Shown piece after piece: positions 1 to 9,647 of a stretch of 64,000 nt of DNA. Every line of letters begins with the position of its first letter. The stretch's first letter is position 1. The position numbers and the translations under genes are program-made. A model generated the notes under the pieces. It saw only the letters and a program-made list of their open reading frames with translations. It was not told the DNA's origin and did not search any database. Source of the DNA: Pyrobaculum ferrireducens (lineage in GTDB: Archaea > Thermoproteota > Thermoprotei > Thermoproteales > Thermoproteaceae). The stretch lies in assembly GCF_000234805.1 (NCBI RefSeq), contig NC_016645.1, positions 62,001-126,000 on the forward strand, in the 5' to 3' direction.

Positions 1-1
1 C

Positions 2-307
2 TGCCCGTGGCACGGCCATTTAAAAATTAGGCTGAAGCTCCTCGAGGTGACCGTCGAGAAGGTGAGGATGCACAAAGCCGCCGTGGTGACCCACGAGTGG
101 GTACACTACATCAGGAAGTACAACAGGTATGAGCGCAGGAGGAGGAGAATGAGGGTGAGAGTCCCCGAGTGTATCGAGGTGAAGCCGGGGGACAAGGTGA
201 TCATAGCAGAAACGAGGCCGCTCTCCAAGACAATATCCTGGGTAGTCATAGGCAAAAAGGAGGACGTAACTGAGTGGACTGCCAAGCACGAAGTCCTGGG
301 GACCTAA
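2..307 (+). CDS. rps17: 30S ribosomal protein uS17 (5'-partial)
   Basis: Primary rRNA-binding protein of the small ribosomal subunit. The frame is open from base 2 and reads CPWHGHLK before the first in-window GTG (base 47). Archaeal uS17 proteins normally carry such a CPxHG segment ahead of the core, so the true start lies upstream of the window. The core shows VRMHKAAVV, the basic KYNRYERRRRR stretch and the family signature AETRPLSKT near the C-terminus, followed by the last beta strand SWVVIG. Known family order would place uL14 and uL24 next to it, but here it is followed by an unrelated exported-protein gene. Certain as a family call. Confidence 0.95.
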   Translation, partial: CPWHGHLKIRLKLLEVTVEKVRMHKAAVVTHEWVHYIRKYNRYERRRRRMRVRVPECIEVKPGDKVIIAETRPLSKTISWVVIGKKEDVTEWTAKHEVLGT

Positions 308-334
308 ACTAGCAACCATAGGAGGCCCGAATAG

Positions 335-360
335 GATTCGTACTGCGTCAATTATATATT
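335..360 (+). promoter_or_regulatory. Shared promoter element upstream of exported-protein gene (copy A)
   Basis: GATTCGTACTGCGTCAATTA runs straight into a TATA-like box (TATATATT). The same element lies at 5095-5120 and, on the minus strand, at 49487-49462. In each case it begins 45-47 bases before an ATG or GTG, and the TATA part sits about 20-28 bases before the start codon. This copy has the weakest inner palindrome. The match in sequence and spacing is seen directly; a shared activator or repressor is inferred. Confidence 0.6.
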
Positions 361-380
361 GGACACATTTCCAAGAACCC

Positions 381-2622
381 ATGGAAGGGAGATTTTTTCC
401 AAACCGCGTTGTTGATAGCCGCGCTAGCGGCGGCCATGTCAGCCGCCTCTCCACACAGGCCAGCGTATACGTCGGATTACATCTGTCTGGATGCTTTAGA
501 CGTGGGGATTTCTAATCCCCATAGCGTCGCGCTGAGCGTCTACGTAGACGGCGAGGGGTTCCGCCCAACCGCCCTGTACGTCGAGGGCGATGTCGTGTCA
601 GGAGTCTTTCCAAACATAACAAACGTGGTGTATACAGTGGTGATGCCGCAAAAAGCTAAGAGGGTCTGTCTTGACCTGCCTATTTCTAACTCTGCGCCAG
701 ATTCCGTGCAGAGGGCCGCAGAGGCATACGCGAGGGCAAAGGGGCACCTATACGCAGTCGCTACCCCGAAAGGACGCGGCTACCTCTTGGTGGAGAACCG
801 AACTGCTGATATCCCGCCTTTTGTTAAGTGGCCCGGCGGCGGCGCCACGGCGAAGCCGACAGATAGGCGGGAGGTCGTGCCGCGGGGCGGCAAGAGGGGC
901 GGGGAGCCGGTGGCCTCGGTCACGGCTAACGTGGGCGACGTGGTGGGCTACATCCGTAGCGTTGCGTATAACTTCACGAGATACCCGGGCGGTTGCACGA
1001 GGAATCCATACCGGATTGCCCTACCCAACGGCACGTTGTGGATTGAGTTTATCCTCACCAACGCGACGACGCGTGGAGACTATACAGTTTATATAGATAT
1101 ATACGACGCCCCGGTGGGGGGCGCTACGGTGTTTTACGACGTATATGGACAGCGTGTGACTGTCGATAAGAGGTCGCCGACCTACCTAGCTAGGCACGTG
1201 GATGTGCCACCCGCGGCTCAGGACAGAATCATATATTTAGAGGTGTGGACCTGCGGCGGCCCGCCCGGTGTTTTAGATGGATACATCGTGTTTAGGGTGC
1301 GGACGAGTGACTACTACGCCGACTATGTGCGCTACCCCATCCAGCCCGGCGCCGTGGTTGTTGTGAAAAACACCCTTACAAGCCCCAGCCTAAATGATAT
1401 GTACTCTAACACCACTCACGTAGTCCTTCCGCCTTTCGAAACTCCGCCCGGCCACTGGGTAGGAACCGGCGCGCTGGCCGCCGACGTCACAATTAAGCTC
1501 TGCACCACGAGCTCCTCCACGCCGCCGCCCTCCTACTTCGGACCGCTGAACCTGTACTACGGCCCCTACTGGGTAGCCTCAACATCCGTGGCGGCGCAGA
1601 GTTGCGGCTGGCAGAGTATTGGCGGCTACAGTCTCTACTGCTGCACCTACAGGGCCAATACCTGGAGCTGGATAAACGCCCAGGATCAAGTCGCCACGGC
1701 ATATTCGCTGAGAAATCCACTCGGGTTCCCAGTAATCCTAGGCCCTATACCCAGCTCCAGCGCCATCGTGTACTCGGACGCCGTTATTAACACGCTTTAC
1801 TACAGAGGCCAGAGGAGGCCCGACATAGCGCCACCGGATTCGAGTATTTACTCAGGCTACGCCCACAACTTCGCAGATGTTGTACTAAACTATCTAAATG
1901 TGAGGGGCACATCTGGCGTGGGCATTAGAATAGACGTAAGGACACAATTTTCAGGTGGAAGTAGCGCTATCCCATACATTCCTATAGCCCTCTCTCCACT
2001 TAGGATAACAACGCCAACCTCTTCTATAGTGTATAGCCAGCCTGATAGGGTAGACATAATGCTGAGAAGCCCCTATGCCATGTACTCACCTGGACTCGTA
2101 GGCGGCGGGAAAACTCTAATCCCAGATCCTAGTGGTAGACAAGCTTTTGAATCTATATCGGCCGTGCTCGACGGCCTTGGGATCTTGGCCAAGGGTCTTC
2201 AGTTTGTAAATTATTTTGCTAAGAATCCGTACGTGGCTGGCGCCGCCGTTGCCATGTCTTTCATAAGCAGTGTAGGGCAGCGTGTGGTAAGCTCCGCCTA
2301 TAGCACTGTCACCACTTCTAGTGCCGCGTCTTACACTACTACCGTGATGGTGAACATAGGATGGGCCGAGAAGCGCACACAGCACGCGACTGCGCTATAT
2401 ATACAAATAGATGCTAGAAATGATCCAGCTATTATCAATATCGAAAGTGTATCTATATGGGAGGGGAGCTGGGTTAGAACTTATACGTTAGCTATAAGTT
2501 CCACCGCGCCTATAAGGCTAAGTAGGGCCGCGGAGGATGTATACCTATTCCGTAACTTCTTCTGCCTTTTTAACGAGGTAGCGGCTACCGGATGGATCTG
2601 CAACTACGGCGGGTTCAGATAA
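381..2622 (+). pseudogene. Large exported protein, frameshifted at a T6 run near the start
   Basis: Uncharacterised exported protein of about 745 residues. The long open frame can begin at TTG 409, but the promoter spacing points to ATG 381, in another frame. Removing one T from the T6 run at 393-398 joins the two frames and gives MEGRFFQTALLIAALAAAMS, a convincing signal peptide. The mature part is rich in Tyr, Ser, Thr and Pro, has several Asn-X-Ser/Thr sites and scattered Cys (for example LYCCTYR), and resembles S-layer or adhesin-like beta-rich proteins. I recognise no named domain. A membrane-protein gene follows with a 1-base overlap. The lesion could be a sequencing error, a true mutation or phase variation. 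Without repair, translation from TTG 409 would still keep a short hydrophobic leader, so function may not be lost. Confidence 0.65.
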
Positions 2623-3131
2623 TGGTGCCTATTTTCTCCGCCGCCGTCTTGTTCCTACTCTTTTTACCGCTTTATTTTCTAGATCCCTCTTTCCACTCGG
2701 TCGCACCACTCGGGTTTTCGCTCGCCTACATCGCCGCGTTTAGGCCGCGGCTTCTGGCACTCTGGCCCCCCGCCTTCATCGTGCCCGTCTTATACCGCCT
2801 GGGTGTTCTCGACGCTGTGTGGGTTCTCTGGTACACCGTGTTTACCACCGTTTTGGCGTACCTCTTAGCGCTGTCTCTGGGAAATAGGGGTTGCCGCCTC
2901 GTGTCTCTGGCGGTTTTCTGGCTGATGTCGCAGGTCGCCCCCTTCGTCGTAAGCCTCCCGCTGTTTCTGTTGTTCGGCCCAGTCTTCGGCGCCCCCCTGC
3001 CCAACCTCTGGGAGTACCCCCTCTACGTGGCCGTGTACTGGAGTATATACCAAACCCACGGAAGAGCTGTGAACCGGTGCCAGAGGCACATTGAGGAGCC
3101 AGAGCTCAGGTGCTGGTGCTCTAGAAAGTAG
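2622..3131 (+). CDS. Polytopic membrane protein of unknown function
   Basis: About 169 residues, with roughly five hydrophobic segments starting at FSAAVLFLLFLPLYFL and ending near YVAVYWSIYQ. The tail is short and hydrophilic with three Cys (CQRHIEE, CWCSRK). I chose ATG 2622 because it overlaps the stop of the exported-protein gene as TAATG, typical of translational coupling; an ATG at 2592 in the same frame is possible but would overlap more. The coupling suggests the two products act together, for example as an exported protein and its membrane partner. No family recognised. Confidence 0.6.
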   Translation: MVPIFSAAVLFLLFLPLYFLDPSFHSVAPLGFSLAYIAAFRPRLLALWPPAFIVPVLYRLGVLDAVWVLWYTVFTTVLAYLLALSLGNRGCRLVSLAVFWLMSQVAPFVVSLPLFLLFGPVFGAPLPNLWEYPLYVAVYWSIYQTHGRAVNRCQRHIEEPELRCWCSRK

Positions 3132-3145
3132 ATTTAAGACCCGGG

Positions 3146-3811
3146 TTGCAGTGGGACGTGAACCCGGTGGTGCTGGTCGACACGAGAGAGTGGGCTCTGG
3201 AGGTGGTTAGGGCCATAAAGGAGGCGGGGTGCGGCGTCTTGAAGACGAGGCTCGAGGTGGGCGACTACGTCGCTGGGGATTTTGTCTTTGAGAGGAAGAG
3301 TGTAGACGACTTCGTAAACTCGGTGGTGGAGGGGAGGTTGTTTGAACAGGCGGAGAGACTTAGATCATCCGGCATGAGGCCCGTCGTGGTGGTGGAGGGA
3401 GATCTGTGGGGCGAGCTGAGGTTTAGGAGGGTGTCGCCCAACGCGGTTTTGGGGGCTCTGCTGGCCCTGGCGTCTATGGGCGTCGGGCTGATCTACACCG
3501 AGGATAGGGCCCAGACGGGGGCTTTGGTGTGTCTCGCCGCTAGGCGCGAGTCGTCTAGGAGGGGGGTCAAGGCCCCGGTGGCTAGGAAGCGCGGGGTCGA
3601 CGTCAGATCTCTGCAGATTGCCCTTCTGGCCTCGCTCCCCGGCATAGGGCCTAGGCGTGCCGAGGAGTTGCTGAGGCGGTACGGCACGCCGCTCAACGCC
3701 CTGCTGAACTACAGATCTTGGAATGTCGACGACAGGAGCCACATGGCCATAAAAAGGGTGCTGGAGACCCCATACGGCGACAGCTCGACTCTCGACGACT
3801 TCCTCGGCTAG
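3146..3811 (+). CDS. xpf: XPF/Mus81-family structure-specific endonuclease
   Basis: Crenarchaeal-type XPF nuclease, about 221 residues, without the helicase part found in euryarchaeal Hef. The N-terminal ERCC4 nuclease domain shows VDTREW near residue 11 and the catalytic ERKSVDDF near 50, together with the GDYV segment of the fold. A C-terminal helix-hairpin-helix pair is visible as LPGIGPRRAEELLRRYG, followed by a second helix set. The family cuts 3' flaps and branched DNA and usually works as a dimer with PCNA. The start is TTG 3146, with GTG 3158 as an alternative. It converges on the glycosidase gene with a 4-base overlap. Confidence 0.9.
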   Translation: MQWDVNPVVLVDTREWALEVVRAIKEAGCGVLKTRLEVGDYVAGDFVFERKSVDDFVNSVVEGRLFEQAERLRSSGMRPVVVVEGDLWGELRFRRVSPNAVLGALLALASMGVGLIYTEDRAQTGALVCLAARRESSRRGVKAPVARKRGVDVRSLQIALLASLPGIGPRRAEELLRRYGTPLNALLNYRSWNVDDRSHMAIKRVLETPYGDSSTLDDFLG

Positions 3812-4890
3812 AGCGGTTGCCAGCGCCACTCATGGCCAAGGTCGAGATTCTCCAGCCTACAGGCGGGGGGGTTTCTCAACGTCTCTCTAAATACGTGGGC
3901 GAGTTTTGTAGGCACTCTGCGTGTCCCCTTGACGTCTATGAGCGCGAAGAAGGGCTGATACCCCAGGCCCCACTCGTAGCCGTGTAGAAAGCTCCACCAT
4001 ATCGCGGCCTCCGGTTTCACCTCTTTGAATATGCCGGCCATGGCGCATAGGTAGCTGTACCTCAGCTCCTCGTCTCTTGTGGCTATGCCGAACTCCGTCA
4101 CGGCGAGGGGCCGGGGCGGCCTTACCTCCAGAAGAGCCCCGGGCCTCAGCACGAACCTCAGCGAGAAGTCGTCGTATTTCCCCACCACGTAGAAGTTGAG
4201 GGCGGCGTAGTCCATCTCCCGAAACATACTCATATACCTGTCGTTCTGCTTGTTTAGGAAGTGCAGCACCGCCTTGAAGACGGGGCTCCTCGCCTCGAAT
4301 TTAGTGTATGAGTGGGTGAAGGTGGCTTTGACGCCGTAGCTCTTCAACACGTCCCGCGCCTCTGTGATGGCGTGGTCAATCACCGACTGGGCTCTTCTCA
4401 TGTTTTTAATAGAGAGGAAGGCGAATGGGGGCAGGTCGCCCCTTCCGTACGCCAGGTAGGTGTACATATTCGGCTCGTTAAAGATAATGGCGACGTCTAT
4501 GTAGTCCCCCAGCTCCCTAGCCACGAGGTCTACATATGAGAGGAACCTCGCCGCGACCATCCGGCTCTCCCACCCCCCGTGTCTCCACACCCAGCGGGGG
4601 TTGGTGAAGTGGTGTAGGGTGACCCAGGTCTCCAACCCCGCCTCCTTGACGTCGCCAAGGTATCTCTCGAAGAGCCTAAGCGCCTCCCGGTCGTAGCGCC
4701 CCTCCACGGGCTCCACCATAGCCCACTCCACGCCAGTCCTAAAGATCTCAAGCCCAACAGCCTTGGCCAGGCTTATGTCCTCGTTGTAGAAAAGCAGGTG
4801 GTGAGCCCCCGGCTCGTCCGGCATGTCGCACCTACAGAAGCCGAAGTGTTGGTAAGGCGAAATCGCGGCGCCGATCTTCACACCCCACAC
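3808..4890 (-). CDS. Family GH1 beta-glycosidase, short form
   Basis: TIM-barrel glycoside hydrolase of the GH1 clan. Seen: TLHHFTNPRW near residue 91 followed by GGW, the acid/base motif FNEPN (Glu139) and the nucleophile motif AVTEFG (Glu266; TENG in most relatives). A Trp-rich substrate region (AIWWSFLHGYEWGLGY) precedes the end. At 360 residues it is shorter than the usual 420-490, lacking much of the loop insertions, so its substrate cannot be read from sequence. No signal peptide, so it probably acts inside the cell on oligosaccharides or glycosides. GTG 4890 gives the longest protein; GTG 4881 fits better with the TATA-like TTTTTAAAT at 4901-4909. Confidence 0.8.
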   Translation of the reverse strand: MWGVKIGAAISPYQHFGFCRCDMPDEPGAHHLLFYNEDISLAKAVGLEIFRTGVEWAMVEPVEGRYDREALRLFERYLGDVKEAGLETWVTLHHFTNPRWVWRHGGWESRMVAARFLSYVDLVARELGDYIDVAIIFNEPNMYTYLAYGRGDLPPFAFLSIKNMRRAQSVIDHAITEARDVLKSYGVKATFTHSYTKFEARSPVFKAVLHFLNKQNDRYMSMFREMDYAALNFYVVGKYDDFSLRFVLRPGALLEVRPPRPLAVTEFGIATRDEELRYSYLCAMAGIFKEVKPEAAIWWSFLHGYEWGLGYQPFFALIDVKGTRRVPTKLAHVFRETLRNPPACRLENLDLGHEWRWQPL

Positions 4891-5094
4891 CAGCCATCAT
4901 TTAAAAACGATTAGCTCCACGAAGCTTATGATCTTTGATGTCCTTTTATTTCAGCAGATGGCTAAGTAAAAGTGCGGCATATGTTCATGATAAAGAAGAG
5001 GTATCAGGGGGATCTCCGCCAGCCACCTTGTTGGGAGAGGCGTCTGGGCAAGCGCGGCGCCGAAAGAGCTTGCGATAAACATAGGTACGAATAC

Positions 5095-5120
5095 GATTCG
5101 TATTGAGTCAAATATATATA
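5095..5120 (+). promoter_or_regulatory. Shared promoter element (copy B) with palindrome
   Basis: GATTCGTATTGAGTCAAATA leads directly into TATATA. Together with the preceding bases it forms the odd palindrome AATACGA-T-TCGTATT at 5091-5105, which looks like an operator placed just upstream of the TATA box. The GTG start of the exported protein is 45 bases after the motif begins. Upstream similarity to copy A extends further (ACATAGG...CGAATA in both). Confidence 0.65.
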
Positions 5121-5139
5121 CAGAATTAAAGTACATTAC

Positions 5140-6855
5140 GTGGAAGATAACAGATCAGATAGAAACATAAATAAGTCAATAGAACTAGATACTAGGTATA
5201 TGCCCAATCAATCAAAGCTGATAAGAATGATTGGAGCCGCAGGTTCACTTATTTTGCTTATATTGTTTCTTACAGCGCTTATGCAACTTGCATACCTGGC
5301 TCCCTACCTAGGGACGACCGCATCGTCCATTCCTGAGAGTCTAGTAGAAAGAATAGTGAACCGCCCCGACTACGCTGTGCACTACACAGCTAAGTTGCCT
5401 TTTGATAACGATACAAATATCATAGTTAGAGTCAAGCTTAATGGTACGCCTGTTGATTTCGGCATGTACGTCACCGCGCCTTCTCCAAAGGGATTTGTAG
5501 AAGTGGGCAGAACCCGTGGAGGGGGCGAGGCAAAAATATCCATAGGCCACTACCTGGGCGAAGCCGTGAGGCTTGTAAGAGAGCTCGGCTACACTCCCAA
5601 CCAGGCGGGGCCCAGCCTTATTTTACACATTACGACTAGCTGGAAGGATGGCAACGAGACGTACGTCGGCACTCAAATAATTGCCGTGCCGGTAATCCCC
5701 GGGAAAGTGTCCGGCCGCGATATTGTCGTAGATGTGAACTTCAAGCCCCACAGAAGACACAAGATAAATGGATCTGCTGTGCCCATCAGCCAAGCCGCCG
5801 CTTCTCACAATGTGGCAACCGCTACAGCCTCTTCCTCCTTACCAGACCCGGTCACCGACTATTGTGTGTGGATTGATCCGGGGCTCCCTAGCTGGAAGCT
5901 GGTTTGCTACATCTGGAGATATAGCTACACACAATACGACGGGTGGGACGGTATAATGTTCGCCACTACTCACCTTGACAGTATTGACGGCGAGGCGATT
6001 AAACAAGTAACTCACGACGTAGATGTAGCGATATATGCTAATAAAGCCGTTGGATTTGAGCTAGGAGTAGAGACTCAGCTTGGTTACCTCAACCTCCCCG
6101 GACCTGGCTTCACCATTGCAGCTGGCAACTCTAACTGGAACATATTCAAGATGAACTGTGTATACACAAACTCATTTTTCATAAGCTCCCCCGGTACATG
6201 TTCTATCTATATTGCCAAGGACGGCACCACGCGCTCCTGGGACTTACCGACATTTTATAAAGATGTTATTTTAGCCACTGGTACCTACGGCATGTACAAA
6301 ATAGGCGTATATGACTACCTCGAATGTTCATGCCCCACCAGCGATGGCTTCAGTTGCAGTACCGTGGCGTTTTACTGCACAAAGAAGTTAACAGATAGGT
6401 TGCACTGGGTGGCGCCACAACTAAATCCTGATACCCAGACGTGGTATCCCTATACAATTATAGACGATGGCTTGGCGCAATACTGGAATAAGTGGTTGCT
6501 AGTTTCAGGACAGAAATATAACACAGTAGCCACGCGCATGCTTTCCCCCGACCAATCGCTAACAGATTTACAAGCCGGTATGTATTACACGTCGGAGAAT
6601 GTTAAGTTCTTCGCGCTTAGCTTTCCACTACTAGTGTTCGGCTTAGGTGTGGAATTCGGCACTTCATCTACTCAGTTTGGATACGCCTCTGTAACCCACA
6701 CCGTGCTGGCAGGAGCATGCGGCACAGTTGAGCTTAGGAGGTACTACGCGCCGCAGATACACCTCGAGCCATCAGTTTCCACCTCCTGGACAAGAGGTGA
6801 GTTAATACAGCCGGTCACAGCGGCTTACTGGCCCTACTCCACAAAGTGTCCGTAG
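5140..6855 (+). CDS. Exported or membrane-anchored protein of unknown function
   Basis: 571 residues. A hydrophilic N-terminus of about 27 residues is followed by a single strong hydrophobic segment (LILLILFLTALMQLAYLA), then a large extracellular part with several N-glycosylation-type sites and paired Cys (CSCPTSDGFSC). It is homologous to the frameshifted product at 37680-39330: both have an N-terminal region with an LxELGY/LxRLGY motif followed by IxAVPxxPxxVxGR, and a later YPYxxIDD motif. Function unknown; the architecture suggests a surface-layer-associated protein. Base composition is more AT-rich than the neighbouring housekeeping genes. The start GTG 5140 is fixed by the TATA box 20-27 bases upstream. 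Confidence 0.7.
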   Translation: MEDNRSDRNINKSIELDTRYMPNQSKLIRMIGAAGSLILLILFLTALMQLAYLAPYLGTTASSIPESLVERIVNRPDYAVHYTAKLPFDNDTNIIVRVKLNGTPVDFGMYVTAPSPKGFVEVGRTRGGGEAKISIGHYLGEAVRLVRELGYTPNQAGPSLILHITTSWKDGNETYVGTQIIAVPVIPGKVSGRDIVVDVNFKPHRRHKINGSAVPISQAAASHNVATATASSSLPDPVTDYCVWIDPGLPSWKLVCYIWRYSYTQYDGWDGIMFATTHLDSIDGEAIKQVTHDVDVAIYANKAVGFELGVETQLGYLNLPGPGFTIAAGNSNWNIFKMNCVYTNSFFISSPGTCSIYIAKDGTTRSWDLPTFYKDVILATGTYGMYKIGVYDYLECSCPTSDGFSCSTVAFYCTKKLTDRLHWVAPQLNPDTQTWYPYTIIDDGLAQYWNKWLLVSGQKYNTVATRMLSPDQSLTDLQAGMYYTSENVKFFALSFPLLVFGLGVEFGTSSTQFGYASVTHTVLAGACGTVELRRYYAPQIHLEPSVSTSWTRGELIQPVTAAYWPYSTKCP

Positions 6856-6862
6856 ACTAGAG

Positions 6863-7285
6863 CTATCGCAGTATCAAGACTGAGGTGTTGGCCGCCAGCG
6901 CCACTGCTATGGATGTGCTGTTGTACAGCAGGGCGGAGGCCCCGTAGTAGCCGCGTGAGAGGAGGATTACCATGTCGTAGGTGTTTTCAGACAGCTCTTT
7001 GACTATTTCCGAGGCAACGGTCTCGCCCTCCCCCATCTTCCTAGTCTTGAAGTGGTACCTCACCCCCCGCTTCCCCACGAAATCATCCACGGTCTTTTTC
7101 AGCTCCTCTGAAGCATCCCCCTCCGTGGGGGCCACGTATAGGAAGACTATCTCCGCGCCGTATCTCTCGCCGAAGTCCACGGCCACATTCAGCAACTCTC
7201 TAAGCCTCGCGGGGCTCATCGGCGAGATGGGGACTAGAATTCTCCTGAATTTGTAAGCCAGCTCGTAGAAGGGCTCGTCACCCAT
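6863..7285 (-). CDS. Universal stress protein (UspA family)
   Basis: 140 residues with the alpha/beta Usp fold: first strand [11 protein letters not shown], an amphipathic helix [16 protein letters not shown], second strand EIVFLYVAP, and a C-terminal [15 protein letters not shown]...TSVLILR. The ATP-binding pattern G-x2-G-x9-G-S/T is only partly kept (GYYG is present, but the later Gly is replaced near NSTS), so nucleotide binding is uncertain. The gene overlaps the GAPDH gene by 8 bases and is the last of a pgk-gap-usp operon, so it may be co-expressed with central carbon metabolism. Confidence 0.8.
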   Translation of the reverse strand: MGDEPFYELAYKFRRILVPISPMSPARLRELLNVAVDFGERYGAEIVFLYVAPTEGDASEELKKTVDDFVGKRGVRYHFKTRKMGEGETVASEIVKELSENTYDMVILLSRGYYGASALLYNSTSIAVALAANTSVLILR

Positions 7286-8309
7286 ATCTCTTCCCCTCTG
7301 TTATCAGTTTAAGTGTTTTGTCTGTTTTTTCTATGGAGGGCCACTTGGGCATGACGCCGAATATAGCTCTTATCACGTCTATGTTTTCCGGCACGACGAT
7401 GGACTCTTGGTGGACGCCGTACATTAGGTACAGCTCCCCGCCTCTGACCGTCACGGAGTCTCTGAATATGGCAACCTCTGGAAAGTCGCCCCTGGGTCTG
7501 CCGAGGTCTCTGGCATACTCTATGATCTGCGCGAGGCTTAGTAAGCCGGCGCCCACGTCGGCTAGGAAGAGCCGCGGCGTCTTTGCAAAGGCCTCGAGCA
7601 CCGCGTCTCTGGTGTAGCCCCCGTCTAGCTCGACGTACGCCATGTGCATGTGCATAATCGTTACTGGCACCGCGACAGCCATGGTTACGATGTCTACGTT
7701 CCGCAGGATCGTCTGGACGTCGGGGCCGTGGTGGCTGGGGACGCTCGCCGGGTTTGGGACGACGTCGTTGATAGGCCCCTTCTTGTGCTCCTTGGGGTCG
7801 GCGCCGCGCCTCGCGATGAATATCCTCGCCTTTTTGATCCCTATGCCGTTTAGCATCAGCGACGTGAGAACTCTCGTAATGCCCGTGGTGTTGCAACTCA
7901 CCACCCTCACGTAGCGCCTGCCCCTCGCCTCTTCGTAGTTGGCGAGGGCGTTGAAGCTCACCTCAGCCACGTCGGCGTCCTCCCCACCTTGAAAAACCAC
8001 GGGCTTGTCAAACCTGCTGTAGTACTTCTCCTTGTTGTCTCTGCCGACGTCCTCGGGGGAGGCGTCTATTATGACGTCTGAGGCTTTTATCAAATCTTCT
8101 ATCGTACCCGCCGGCTCGATGCCGGCTTTTCTAAACTTGTCCAGCCTATCCGGCAGAGTGTACACCCTGAAGCCTCTCTCCAGCGCCACCTTCGCCTCGT
8201 AGTCCGGCGTCACCTTCAGGACTCCGGAGATCTTCATGTCGTCCTGCGCCGCCACTGCGTCGGCAATGCGCTTGCCTATCGTCCCGTAGCCAACTATTCC
8301 CACTTTCAT
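7278..8309 (-). CDS. gap: Archaeal glyceraldehyde-3-phosphate dehydrogenase (phosphorylating)
   Basis: Class II archaeal GAPDH, 343 residues, the expected length. The Rossmann nucleotide loop GYGTIGKRI lies at residues 7-15 and the catalytic Cys139 is in SCNTTG; HHGPDV near 193 supplies a conserved His. It interconverts glyceraldehyde-3-phosphate and 1,3-bisphosphoglycerate in the cytoplasm with NAD(P). In Pyrobaculum-like organisms glycolysis is thought to use ferredoxin-dependent GAPOR, so this enzyme, paired with PGK, probably runs in the gluconeogenic direction. The ATG overlaps the pgk stop as ATGA, showing tight coupling. Confidence 0.95.
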   Translation of the reverse strand: MKVGIVGYGTIGKRIADAVAAQDDMKISGVLKVTPDYEAKVALERGFRVYTLPDRLDKFRKAGIEPAGTIEDLIKASDVIIDASPEDVGRDNKEKYYSRFDKPVVFQGGEDADVAEVSFNALANYEEARGRRYVRVVSCNTTGITRVLTSLMLNGIGIKKARIFIARRGADPKEHKKGPINDVVPNPASVPSHHGPDVQTILRNVDIVTMAVAVPVTIMHMHMAYVELDGGYTRDAVLEAFAKTPRLFLADVGAGLLSLAQIIEYARDLGRPRGDFPEVAIFRDSVTVRGGELYLMYGVHQESIVVPENIDVIRAIFGVMPKWPSIEKTDKTLKLITEGKRYG

Positions 8310-9532
8310 AGTTTGAACTTCCTGGCGGATGTTAAAAGTGCCTTCACCGCAGGCATCTCCTCTCCGCCTATGGTCTGTATGAATGCTCTGCCTCCTGTGG
8401 ATACGTGGAAGGCTTTGTCCAGCACCCCGGCCTTCTCCGCGGCCATTATTGTGTGGCCGCCCCCTAGAATGAGCTTTCTACGGGCCGCCGCCTTTAACAG
8501 CTCCATTGTGCCCGCTGCAAATCTCTCATCTTCTATATACCCCATCGGGCCGCTGAATATTACCAACTCGCTTTGGTCGACGAGCTCTTTAAAGGCTAGG
8601 ATCGTCAGCCTTCCTATGTCGAGCGGCGACTGGGCTAGCGAGTAGACGTCCATGTCCATCCTGCCGTTTTGGTTCACGGCGAAGTCGACGGGCGTGTGTA
8701 TCTGCCCGCCGTATTTTGCCAGCAACTGCTTCGCCTTGTCTATGTACGGGAGGTAGCCGCCTTGCTCCACCACCTGCTTAAGCGCCGTGTTTAACACGCC
8801 GTGTTTAGCCACGGCGAAGACAAAGCCCACAAGGCCCCCGACAGCCACCTTCTCCACGAAGCCGTTTTTCAACAACTGCTCCACAGCCTTCAACGTGTCT
8901 GGTATCTTGGCCCCGCCGGCCATCAACACGACGCCCCGGCCCTTCTTCTCGAACACAGCCCCCAGCGCTCTGAGCTCCCGCTCGAATACGGGGCCGGCGC
9001 ATGAGGGCAACACCATGGGGAACCCCACGACGCTTGGTTGCGATCTGTGGGCCACGGCGAAGCCGTCAAAGACGAAGTAGTCTGCGAGGGGGGCCAGCTT
9101 CCGCACTAGAAACGTGTCGGCCTGGGCCTCGGGGACTTTTTCAATAACCTCCTCAGCCAGCACGCGGACGTTCTCCAGTAGCAGTATCTCGCCCTCCCTG
9201 AGCTCCCGTATCTGCCTCCTCGCCTCTGGCCCAATGACGTCGTCGACGAATTTTATCGGCTTTTCTAAGTACTTCTCTATGTAGGGTTTGTGGAGGTCTA
9301 GAGATGTGAAGTCGTCTTGGCCGGGCCTGCCCTGGTGCGCCAGGACGACCACCTTTGTCCCGGCCTCGGAGGCGACGCGTAGTGTGTAGGCGTGCATACG
9401 TATTCTGAAATCATCTACTATCTTTCCATTTACAATAGGCGAATTTATGTCAATTCTAATAATTAGAGTTTTTCCTCTATGTAGGCATTTGTTTATATTT
9501 GGAATCTGATCTACTATTTCATTAAGCAACAT
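8306..9532 (-). CDS. pgk: Phosphoglycerate kinase
   Basis: 408 residues, typical archaeal PGK. Visible are the substrate-binding RIDINSP near residue 26, the HQGRPG loop near 66, a GGAKIPDTL hinge region (residues 206-214) and the C-terminal nucleotide loop LGGGHT followed by STGGRAF. It transfers phosphate between 1,3-bisphosphoglycerate and ADP. First gene of the pgk-gap-usp operon, with a 4-base ATGA overlap to gap. The 115-base gap to the divergent gene at 9648 is AT-rich and holds promoters for both directions. Confidence 0.95.
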   Translation of the reverse strand: MLLNEIVDQIPNINKCLHRGKTLIIRIDINSPIVNGKIVDDFRIRMHAYTLRVASEAGTKVVVLAHQGRPGQDDFTSLDLHKPYIEKYLEKPIKFVDDVIGPEARRQIRELREGEILLLENVRVLAEEVIEKVPEAQADTFLVRKLAPLADYFVFDGFAVAHRSQPSVVGFPMVLPSCAGPVFERELRALGAVFEKKGRGVVLMAGGAKIPDTLKAVEQLLKNGFVEKVAVGGLVGFVFAVAKHGVLNTALKQVVEQGGYLPYIDKAKQLLAKYGGQIHTPVDFAVNQNGRMDMDVYSLAQSPLDIGRLTILAFKELVDQSELVIFSGPMGYIEDERFAAGTMELLKAAARRKLILGGGHTIMAAEKAGVLDKAFHVSTGGRAFIQTIGGEEMPAVKALLTSARKFKL

Positions 9533-9647
9533 GTGGAAAGTTATTACTAGGGTTAATAAGTATTACTGGCTACACCCACTATTTATCAATATATAGTATA
9601 TTTAGGATAAGCCACAAACTGTTATTAATAAGTGCCTCTTTGGGGCT

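Noticed and set aside
4951-5136. Minus-strand 61-codon frame with a signal-like stretch
   Set aside because: Overlaps the shared promoter of the exported-protein gene, no TATA box of its own and no family likeness.
7309-7896. 195-codon open frame antiparallel-phase within the GAPDH gene
   Set aside because: Shadow of gap in another frame; Arg/Gly/His-rich composition and no promoter of its own.
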